NCBI GenBank assembly: GCA_958439205.1
Contig: OY288189.1
Location: 3,177,001 to 3,241,000 of the forward strand
Reading direction: 5' to 3'
Length of the DNA stretch: 64,000 nt
Source: an uncultured Allorhizobium sp.
Lineage (GTDB): Bacteria; Pseudomonadota; Alphaproteobacteria; Rhizobiales; Rhizobiaceae
In this document: positions 9,403-16,615 of the stretch, one piece after another
Layout of the letters: each line of letters begins with the position of its first letter
Numbering within the stretch: position 1 is the stretch's first letter
The notes under the pieces: generated by a model
The model's input: only the letters and a program-made list of their open reading frames with translations
What the model was told of the DNA's origin: nothing
The model's database searches: none
Made by a program: the position numbers and the translations under genes

Positions 9403-10176
9403 ATGTCTCGCACGTTCCGGTCGCTCGCCTTCATCGCTTCCAACACGGACGAAGCCCAGGCTTCGTGCCAGGAACTGATTCGCCTCTACGGCCATACCGA
9501 GCCGGCCGAGGCCGATGTGATCGTGGCGCTGGGTGGCGACGGCTTCATGCTGCAGACGCTGCATGACACGATGAACAGCGGCAAGCTGATCTACGGGATG
9601 AACCGGGGCTCGGTCGGCTTTCTGATGAACGAGTATTCGACGGATAATCTCACCGAGCGAATCGCGGTCGCCGTCGAGAATGATTTTCACCCGCTGAAAA
9701 TGACCACCAGCAATGCCGATGGTTCGAGCTCGTTTGCGCTTGCGATCAACGAGGTCTCGGTGCTGCGGCAATCCTATCAGGCGGCAAAGCTGCGGGTGGT
9801 GATCGACGGCAAGGTGCGGCTCGAGGAGCTGATCTGTGACGGGCTGATGGTGGCAACACCCGTCGGTTCGACTGCCTATAATCTCTCCGCCCACGGGCCT
9901 ATCCTGCCGCTGGAAGCACCGCTTCTGGCGCTAACGCCCGTCAGCGCCTTTCGTCCGCGCCGGTGGCGTGGTGCGCTGTTGCCGAACAAGGTGACGGTGG
10001 TGCTGGAGGTGCTGGAGCCGGAAAAGCGTCCGGTGAACGCGGTGGCGGATCATACGGAGGTCAAATCGGTTCTGAGGGTGGAGATTTCGCAGTCGGAGGA
10101 AACCACGGCACGCATCCTCTCCGACCCTGATCGATCCTGGTCCGACCGGATCATCGCCGAACAGTTTTCCGATTGA
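9403..10176 (+). CDS. nadK: NAD kinase
   Basis: A 257-aa NAD kinase that phosphorylates NAD to NADP. The GGDG motif ([10 protein letters not shown], about 46-55), the [12 protein letters not shown] segment and the conserved [18 protein letters not shown] (about 145-162) are present. The ATG used opens at [14 protein letters not shown] and gives the short form usual in Rhizobiales; the frame remains open far upstream through the tRNA and that part is not protein-like. The small secreted protein gene follows after 7 bases. Confidence 0.95.
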   Translation: MSRTFRSLAFIASNTDEAQASCQELIRLYGHTEPAEADVIVALGGDGFMLQTLHDTMNSGKLIYGMNRGSVGFLMNEYSTDNLTERIAVAVENDFHPLKMTTSNADGSSSFALAINEVSVLRQSYQAAKLRVVIDGKVRLEELICDGLMVATPVGSTAYNLSAHGPILPLEAPLLALTPVSAFRPRRWRGALLPNKVTVVLEVLEPEKRPVNAVADHTEVKSVLRVEISQSEETTARILSDPDRSWSDRIIAEQFSD

Positions 10177-10183
10177 GGTTCCG

Positions 10184-10660
10184 ATGAAGGTATTCAGCTC
10201 GGCCGCATTGCTGCTTTCGCTCATGCTCTCGTCTCCGGCCGTCGCAGACGAGATCGACCAATTGCCGCTGACGGCGACCTTCGTGATCAGCGGCGGCTAT
10301 TGGGAATCGGGGCCTGAGGGCGTGCCCGGTGTCGAAACTGCGGTCGCTGCCGGTGAACGTGGCTATTACAAGCTCGTCGCCATCCGCCAGCCGGACCGGA
10401 CCGCACGCATCCATCTGCAGATGGTCGCCTCTGCTGAAACCGGCCTGCGGCTTGTCGAGAGCGTGGAACTGGAAGAATTCACCGCACTCAAGCCCTACGT
10501 TACCGGCATTCGACCGGAAAGCATGACCGGGGTCTCAGGCACGCCCGGCTTTTTTGCCACTGTCTATCTGAAGACGACGCCCGATACCGATCGTGTCGAG
10601 GAATGGACCGTGTTGATCGACGAGCTCGGCGACATCAGGGTGGAACGGGCGAGCAATTGA
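10184..10660 (+). CDS. Small secreted hypothetical protein
   Basis: Unrecognised 158-aa protein. It has a good signal peptide (MKVFSSAALLLSLMLSSPAVA, cleavage before DEIDQ) and a single compact beta-rich domain without cysteines. It begins 7 bases after nadK with a GAGGTTCCG spacer, so it is probably co-transcribed, and is followed by a terminator. Confidence 0.75.
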   Translation: MKVFSSAALLLSLMLSSPAVADEIDQLPLTATFVISGGYWESGPEGVPGVETAVAAGERGYYKLVAIRQPDRTARIHLQMVASAETGLRLVESVELEEFTALKPYVTGIRPESMTGVSGTPGFFATVYLKTTPDTDRVEEWTVLIDELGDIRVERASN

Positions 10661-10684
10661 ACGGCTGAGCCGTAGACCGGATAG

Positions 10685-10718
10685 AAAAAAAGGCGGAGCG
10701 CCCGGCGCCCCGCCTTTT
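10685..10718. terminator. Bidirectional terminator between the nadK unit and prfB
   Basis: A-rich run, AAGGCGG-AGCGCC stem paired with GGCGCC-CCGCCTT, then TTTT. It can serve the plus-strand gene that ends at 10660 and prfB, which ends at 10744 on the other strand. Confidence 0.75.
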
Positions 10719-10743
10719 GTCATTCATGAGCCGATTGCAGCCA

Positions 10744-11872
10744 TCAGTCGATGTCTGAAACCTCGGAGGCCTTGCCGCTGATGCGGTGCGCAAGCGCTGC
10801 TTCCATGAACTCGTTAATTTCGCCGTTCAGGACGCTATCCGGATCGGTGCTTTCGACGCCGGTGCGCAGATCCTTGACCAGCTGGTAGGGCTGCAAGACG
10901 TACGAGCGGATCTGGTGACCCCAGCCGATATCCGTCTTGGAGGCGGCTTCGGCATTGGCGGCTTCTTCGCGCTTCTTCAGCTCGACCTCGTAGAGGCGGG
11001 CGCGCAGCATGTCCCAGGCCTTGGCACGGTTCTTGTGCTGCGAGCGTTCCTGCTGGCAGGCAACCGCGATGCCGGTCGGGATATGGGTGATACGCACAGC
11101 CGAGTCGGTCGTGTTGACGTGCTGGCCGCCGGCGCCCGACGACCGATAGGTATCGATGCGGCAGTCGCTTTCGTTGATCTCGATGTTGATCGAGTCATCG
11201 ACAACCGGATAGACCCAGATCGACGAGAAGGACGTGTGGCGGCGGGCGTTCGAATCGTATGGCGAGATGCGGACCAGGCGGTGAACGCCGGATTCCGTCT
11301 TCATCCAGCCATAGGCATTATGGCCCTTGACCAGAATGGTCGCGGACTTGATGCCGGCTTCTTCGCCGTCATGCACTTCCAGCACTTCCACCTTGAAGCC
11401 CGAGCGTTCGGCCCAGCGGGTATACATGCGCAGAAGCATGTTGGCCCAGTCCTGGCTCTCGGTGCCACCGGCGCCGGAGTGAACTTCGATATAGGTGTCG
11501 TTGCTGTCGGCTTCGCCAGACAGCATGGCCTCGACCTGGCGGCGGGCCGCTTCGGTCTTCAGCGCCTTGAGCTGGTCTTCGGCGTCCTTGACGACGCTTT
11601 CGTCGCCCTCTTCCTCACCCATCTCGATCAGCTCGATGTTGTCGTTCATCGCCTGTTCGAGACGCTTCACGCCAGCAATGCTGTCATCCAGCTGCTGGCG
11701 CTCGCGCATCAGCTTCTGGGCTTCCTGGGCATCATTCCAGAGGTTCGGGTCCTCTGCCTTGTTGTTCAACCAGTCCAGTCGTCTTATCGCCTGGTCCCAG
11801 TCAAAGATGCCTCCTCAGCAGGCTTATGGCCTGCTTGATTTCGTCGACGACATTCTCGATTTCATTGCGCAT
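10744..11872 (-). CDS. prfB: Peptide chain release factor 2 (programmed +1 frameshift)
   Basis: RF2 reads UGA and UAA stops. The main frame (352 codons after the shift) has the domain 2 loop [17 protein letters not shown] and the catalytic GGQ in [17 protein letters not shown]. The true N-terminus lies in another frame: an ATG at 11870-11872 opens 23 codons ([19 protein letters not shown]...) ending CAT CTT TGA; a +1 slip on CTT T lets reading continue as [15 protein letters not shown]. The joined product has 375 aa, the normal size. An automated call would give a protein missing its first 34 residues. RF2 level thus controls its own synthesis. Confidence 0.95.
11800..11815 (-). promoter_or_regulatory. 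prfB programmed frameshift signal
   Basis: The minus strand reads AGGAGG CAT CTT TGA C. This has the same parts and spacing as the E. coli RF2 site (internal Shine-Dalgarno, CTT slip codon, in-frame TGA followed by C). Confidence 0.95.
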
Positions 11873-11927
11873 GCGTTGCGTTCTCAACCTCTGAAACTGG
11901 TGAAAATCTGGCCCCTCGCATAGTTGC

Positions 11928-11954
11928 GCCCGGCTCTGATGTAAAGAGCCGGGC
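11928..11954 (-). terminator. Hairpin downstream of mrcA
   Basis: A perfect ten-pair stem (GCCCGGCTCT / AGAGCCGGGC, seven-base loop) sits 23 bases after the mrcA stop. It lacks a T-run, so it may work with Rho or only protect the 3' end. Confidence 0.5.
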
Positions 11955-11977
11955 AGCGACTGATGGCAAGGATGGGG

Positions 11978-14431
11978 TTAGAACAGGCCGCCGGAACCCG
12001 AGGTCACGGCCTGATTGGCCTGCGGCGAGTCGCGCAGGATTTCTTCCGGTGGTGCATAGCCGTCCATGCCGATGATCGAGAGCGTATCGGCCGGGCCGGT
12101 GCCAGGCTTGAAGGCTTCGATGATCGTGTCCTGCTCGCCCTCAAGAGCAAACATGCCGGTGGTGCGATTGACCGGGATGAAGCTCATGCCTTCCGGAACG
12201 AAGAACTTGCCCGGCGGCGTGTTGGCGGTCGCCATCTGCATGAAGTCGTTGAAGACGGGGGCTGCGAGCGAGCCACCGGTCGAGCCACGACCGAGCGGCG
12301 CCGGCGTGTCGAAGCCGATATAGACCCCGGCCACGAGATCCGGCGTGTAACCGACGAACCAGGCGTCCTTTTCGTCGTTCGAGGTTCCGGTCTTGCCGGC
12401 AACCGGACGGTCGAGCTTGATCTTGCCGGCAGCCGTTCCGCGCGTGACGACACCTTCCATCATCGAGGTGATCTGGTAGGCGGTCATCGGATCGAGAACC
12501 TGATCGCGGTTGTCGACGACGAGAGGCTCTTCCTGACCATTGAAGGCCTCGGCGTTGCAGGCCTCGCAGATCCGGTCTTCGTGGCGGAAGATGGTCTTGC
12601 CGTGACGGTCCTGAATACGGTCGATCAGCGTCGGCTTGATCTGCTTGCCGCCGTTGGCGAACACGGCATAAGCCGAGACCATGCGCAACACGGTGGTTTC
12701 ACCGGAGCCGAGCGACATGGCAAGGACCGGGTTCATCTTGTCGTAGATGCCGAAGCGTTCGGCATATTCGGCCACAAGGTTCATGCCCATGTCGTTGGCA
12801 AGCCGAACCGTCATCAGATTTCGCGACTTCTCGATGCCGAGACGCAGCGTCTGGGGACCGGCCGAGCCGCCACCGTAGTTCTGCGGGCGCCAGACCTGAC
12901 CGCCCGAGACGAACTCGACAGGTGCGTCGAGAATAACCGAAGCCGGGGTGTAGCCGGTGTCGAGAGCGGCTGCGTAGACGAAAGGCTTGAAGGACGAACC
13001 GGGCTGGCGCATGGCCTGGGTGGCGCGGTTGAACTCGGACTGGGAATACGAGAAGCCACCGGCGAGCGCGAGCACGCGGCCGGTATGCGGGTCCATGGCG
13101 ACGAGACCGCCCTGAACCTTCGGCAACTGGCGCAGACGATAGGCACTGGCGCCTTCTTCCAGGGCTTCGACATAGACGACGTCACCTGGTGAGAGGACGC
13201 CTTCCGGCGACTTCGCTGATTTGCGGTCGCCGGTTGCCGAGCGATAGGCCCACTCCATGTTGTCGGGGGCAATGCGGCCACGGGCGCGTTCGGCCAAGAC
13301 CTTGCCGCCTGCTTCCTTGGCGGGCTGCAGGCCGATGTCGACGCCATCTGCGGCGACGTCGAGAACGACAGCCACCTGCCACTCCGGCACATCGGCGAGT
13401 GCAGGGATTTCGGCGAGCGGAACGCCCCAGTCGCCTTCGACCGGGATCTGCTTGATCGGGCCGCGGAAGCCACGACGCTGGTCATAGGTCAGGAGTGCCG
13501 ACTGCAAAGCCTTGCGTGCCGAGATCTGCATCTGCGGGTCAAGCGAGGTGCGGACCGACAGGCCGCCTTCGTACAGCGACTTGTCGCCATACTTCTCGAT
13601 AATCTGGCGACGGACCTCTTCCGCAAAATAATCGGAGGCGAAAAGCGATGAGCCGGAGCGGCGCAGATTGACGCCGAGCGGCTGCTTCTTGGCATCTTCG
13701 GCTTCTTCGCGGGCGACGAAGCCGTTCTCGACCATGCGGTCGATGACCCAGTTGCGGCGCTCAAGCGCTGCCTCGGTGCGGCGGAAGGGATGATAGTTGT
13801 TCGGTCCCTTCGGCAGGGCCGCGAGATAAGCCGTCTCGGCAATCGTCAGTTCGGTGACCGACTTGTCGAAATAGGTGAGTGCAGCGCCGGCGATGCCATA
13901 TGCGTTCAGGCCGAAGAAGATCTCGTTGAGATAGAGTTCGAGGATCTTGTCCTTGGAATAGGCCTGCTCGATGCGGAAGGAGAGGATTGCTTCCTTGATC
14001 TTGCGGTCCATGGTCTGGTCCGACGAGAGAAGGAAGTTCTTCGCCACCTGCTGAGTGATCGTCGAAGCACCGACCGGACGGCGGCCGGAACCGAGGTTCT
14101 GCACGTTGACCAGAATGGCGCGACCGAGGCCATAGATATCGACGCCCGGGTGATTGTAGAAGTTCTTGTCTTCGGCCGAGAGGAAGGCAGCCTTCACTCG
14201 GTCCGGGATCGCCTGGATCGGCAGAAAGAGGCGGCGCTCGCGGGCGTATTCCGCGACCAAGGCACCGTTGCCGGCATGGATGCGCGTCGTGACCGGCGGC
14301 GAGTAGCTGGCCAGAACCTCATAATTTGGCAGGTCCTTGGTCACCCCATTCAGATAGACGGCGACGACGGCCGCGACGCCGAGCGCCAGCACGGACGCCA
14401 ATCCGAAGAGATATCCAATCAGTCTGATCAT
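11978..14431 (-). CDS. mrcA: Penicillin-binding protein 1A (bifunctional transglycosylase/transpeptidase)
   Basis: An 817-aa class A PBP that polymerises and cross-links peptidoglycan. An N-terminal membrane anchor (about 5-28) is followed by the GT51 domain with EDKNFYNHPGVD (about 91-102), STITQQVAKN and RKIKEAILSF, then an OB-like insert and the penicillin-binding domain with SSFK (in RQPGSSFKPFVYAAALD), SRN and KTGTSNDEKDAW. All catalytic motifs are intact. It lies downstream of the amidase gene on the same strand, so both sides of wall turnover may be co-expressed; the 235-base gap could hold a second promoter. Confidence 0.97.
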   Translation of the reverse strand: MIRLIGYLFGLASVLALGVAAVVAVYLNGVTKDLPNYEVLASYSPPVTTRIHAGNGALVAEYARERRLFLPIQAIPDRVKAAFLSAEDKNFYNHPGVDIYGLGRAILVNVQNLGSGRRPVGASTITQQVAKNFLLSSDQTMDRKIKEAILSFRIEQAYSKDKILELYLNEIFFGLNAYGIAGAALTYFDKSVTELTIAETAYLAALPKGPNNYHPFRRTEAALERRNWVIDRMVENGFVAREEAEDAKKQPLGVNLRRSGSSLFASDYFAEEVRRQIIEKYGDKSLYEGGLSVRTSLDPQMQISARKALQSALLTYDQRRGFRGPIKQIPVEGDWGVPLAEIPALADVPEWQVAVVLDVAADGVDIGLQPAKEAGGKVLAERARGRIAPDNMEWAYRSATGDRKSAKSPEGVLSPGDVVYVEALEEGASAYRLRQLPKVQGGLVAMDPHTGRVLALAGGFSYSQSEFNRATQAMRQPGSSFKPFVYAAALDTGYTPASVILDAPVEFVSGGQVWRPQNYGGGSAGPQTLRLGIEKSRNLMTVRLANDMGMNLVAEYAERFGIYDKMNPVLAMSLGSGETTVLRMVSAYAVFANGGKQIKPTLIDRIQDRHGKTIFRHEDRICEACNAEAFNGQEEPLVVDNRDQVLDPMTAYQITSMMEGVVTRGTAAGKIKLDRPVAGKTGTSNDEKDAWFVGYTPDLVAGVYIGFDTPAPLGRGSTGGSLAAPVFNDFMQMATANTPPGKFFVPEGMSFIPVNRTTGMFALEGEQDTIIEAFKPGTGPADTLSIIGMDGYAPPEEILRDSPQANQAVTSGSGGLF

Positions 14432-14666
14432 GTTTCCGCTACCGGCTCTGCTTCAGGTTTCGCGCGCCGCGACGAGCTTCGCACACCCTGTGGCGTTTTG
14501 CACGTCATGCCATGGTTGGCAAGTCATGCAGATTTCCTGCACAGGCAGGACGATTCGACAATGCCCGACCCATGCGATCTTCCTGAATAACGGGCACAAT
14601 GTGAGGAAAATAGGGCCGCCCGCCGCCGAAGCGCGGCTCGCTCACAGGTTCATTCCGGGGTGTGGC

Positions 14667-15938
14667 CTAACCGCCATTGGCGAGATCAGGCTGCCGATAG
14701 CGCTTGATCGCGTCGACCAGCAAACCGGCTACCTTTTCCCTCCAGACAGGATCGAGGAGCAGCTTTTCGTCGTCCTTGTTGGAGAGGAAACCGAGTTCGA
14801 GCAGCACCGAGGGCACATCGGGTGCCTGGAGAACGCGGAAGCCGGCATGACGGTGGGGATTGTTGATCAGCGATATCTGACCGTCGAAGGAGCCGACCAC
14901 GGCCTGGGCCATGGCGATCGAGAAGGCCTGGGTCTCGCGGCGGGTCAGGTCGAGCAGGATGTCGCCGACCTCGGCTTCCGTTTCAGTCGGAAGCTCGACG
15001 CCACCGATCGTATCGGAGAAGTTTTCGCGCTCGGCGAGCTGGGCAGCCATGTGGTCGGACGCCTTGTCGGAGATCGTGTAGACGGTTGCACCACGGATGT
15101 CCGCCTGGCGCAGCGTGTCGGCATGCAGCGAGATCAGGAGATCCGCGCCCTTCTGCCTTGCGATCAGGACCCGTTCGGACAGCGACAGGAACTTGTCAGT
15201 GTCGCGTGTCATCACGGCGCGGATGCCGGGCAGGCCTTTGAGCTTTTCGTTCAGGATCTTGGCAAAGGCGAGCGTGATGTCTTTTTCCGACGCCTTGGTC
15301 GACGCACCCGTGGCGCCGGCATCAATGCCGCCATGGCCCGCATCGATTGCGATGACGAACTCGTCAGCTGCGGCTGCAGCGACGGGCACCGCGTCGGTCA
15401 CGGCCGCGTCGGACGACTGACCCGACCAAGCCTGGCCGGACACGAGTGCTGCGAAATCCTGTTCGGGAACCAGCTCGGCATCGAGCACCAGTCGGTAGCC
15501 ATCACCATTCTCGTTCGGCTTCACGTCTGCGGTCACGAGGCGTGCGGGACGGGCAGCCGTCAGAACGAGCCGAGCGGAGGCCGCGTCCATCGATCCGTAG
15601 CGAATGTCGCTGAACAAGCCGGTGGCCTTCAGGTCGGCCTCGGCAAAGGCAAAGGCGGTCGCCGGCAGATCGACGACGATCCGGTCCGGATTGGCGATGT
15701 AACGGGTCTCGATGGTCGGGGGGCGGTCGAAATCCAGAACGATGCGCGTGCGGGCTTCGTCACCGGCAATCCGCGCGCCAAAGGCGACCAGCCGGTCGGA
15801 TGGCGCGACCGCCGTCACCGCCCGGGCGATGTCCGGCACGACAGACATAGGCGCCACGACAAAAAGGCTCGTCGCCAGAACGATTCGGCTCCAGAGCGCG
15901 AGTTTTCGTCCCGCCGACCGCGCCAAAACTCTTCTCAA
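14667..15938 (-). CDS. amiC: N-acetylmuramoyl-L-alanine amidase (AMIN + Amidase_3)
   Basis: A 423-aa periplasmic amidase that splits septal peptidoglycan at cell separation. It has a basic, hydrophobic export signal (about 1-45), an AMIN targeting domain (about 50-165, containing ARIAGDEARTRIVLDFDRP) and a zinc Amidase_3 domain beginning VIAIDAGHGGIDAGATG with later LISLHADT and the ELGFLSNKDDE segment. The best start is TTG; no in-frame ATG gives the full signal. A perfect CRP-like palindrome lies 31 bases upstream. E. coli AmiC is controlled by EnvC/NlpD-type activators; none is nearby. Confidence 0.93.
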   Translation of the reverse strand: MRRVLARSAGRKLALWSRIVLATSLFVVAPMSVVPDIARAVTAVAPSDRLVAFGARIAGDEARTRIVLDFDRPPTIETRYIANPDRIVVDLPATAFAFAEADLKATGLFSDIRYGSMDAASARLVLTAARPARLVTADVKPNENGDGYRLVLDAELVPEQDFAALVSGQAWSGQSSDAAVTDAVPVAAAAADEFVIAIDAGHGGIDAGATGASTKASEKDITLAFAKILNEKLKGLPGIRAVMTRDTDKFLSLSERVLIARQKGADLLISLHADTLRQADIRGATVYTISDKASDHMAAQLAERENFSDTIGGVELPTETEAEVGDILLDLTRRETQAFSIAMAQAVVGSFDGQISLINNPHRHAGFRVLQAPDVPSVLLELGFLSNKDDEKLLLDPVWREKVAGLLVDAIKRYRQPDLANGG

Positions 15939-15968
15939 ATCCTGCCCCCGTCATGGTCCCAACAAGAC

Positions 15969-15984
15969 TGTGACCTTAATCACA
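15969..15984. promoter_or_regulatory. CRP-type palindrome upstream of amiC
   Basis: TGTGA-N6-TCACA, an exact match to the E. coli CRP half-sites. It is 31 bases before the amiC start. Rhizobial Crp-family regulators may prefer other sequences, so binding is unproven. Confidence 0.4.
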
Positions 15985-16147
15985 AGTCGCACAGTGCGCC
16001 ATTTTCCCAGATTGTCCGCCGCATGCTTCGTTGTGCCGGCCCGATGGCTGTTAAAATTGCGGTTAACAACCGCTTTTTCCCTCGGAATCACACAGAGTGA
16101 AGCACTTCCCCTAATTCACTGCCATTATGGCATAAATCCGTTTGCTC

Positions 16148-16176
16148 TTGCTATTGTGACGTAGAAAACATACAAG
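16148..16176 (+). promoter_or_regulatory. Candidate promoter of rne
   Basis: TTGCTA, 17-base spacer, TACAAG. It would give a leader of about 430 bases, comparable with the 361-base rne leader of E. coli. Weak consensus match only. Confidence 0.3.
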
Positions 16177-16335
16177 GCAAACGAGGGATAAAAGTGCAAA
16201 CGGGATAGAGTTTCCGCCTACGGCTGCCAACCTCAGACAATGGAATTGGCGCCTGTTCAACCGGACATTCATCTGCCGTCTCCGCATTTTTTCCTGAAAC
16301 TGGTTCAACAGGCCGGCAAGGGTCGGCACAGCATC

Positions 16336-16390
16336 GGTGGCTCTCCACCAAAAGCTCTTCACCGAGCATTCATCGGACCCCGAGGGGTCC
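16336..16390 (+). promoter_or_regulatory. Two hairpins in the rne leader
   Basis: GGTGG-CTCT-CCACC (16336-16349) and GGACCC-CGAG-GGGTCC (16375-16390) are perfect stems with four-base loops. RNase E of E. coli represses itself through leader hairpins; a similar role here is inferred from position. Confidence 0.4.
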
Positions 16391-16615
16391 ATATCATTGT
16401 CGTTGACGTACGGTTTTTGATGTCTTTGCAGCAGGTTGACATGACCAGGAACGGATCGGGATCAGAAAGTGTCCCGTTGTCCGTCCGTATGCTGCAAACC
16501 CGGTCCTCCGTGCGTCTACATCTATATCCGGCGCACAGTCCGCTAGGTTCCAGCCGCTTTAAAGTTCAGCGCGCGGGTGGACCACCGACCGAGGGCGCCG
16601 AGGAGCACAGCTTAA

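Larger units (their letters stand above)
15939..16615. other. 677-base divergent interval between amiC and rne
   Basis: No credible protein-coding gene is seen here; open frames in it lack ribosome sites and homology. It holds a CRP-like palindrome near amiC, a candidate rne promoter near 16148-16176, and two hairpins at 16336-16390, so most of it is probably the rne leader. Confidence 0.6.

Noticed and set aside
16047..16067. A possible CtrA site (TTAA ... TTAAC) between amiC and rne
   Set aside because: The spacing between the TTAA halves is eight bases, not the seven of the CtrA consensus.
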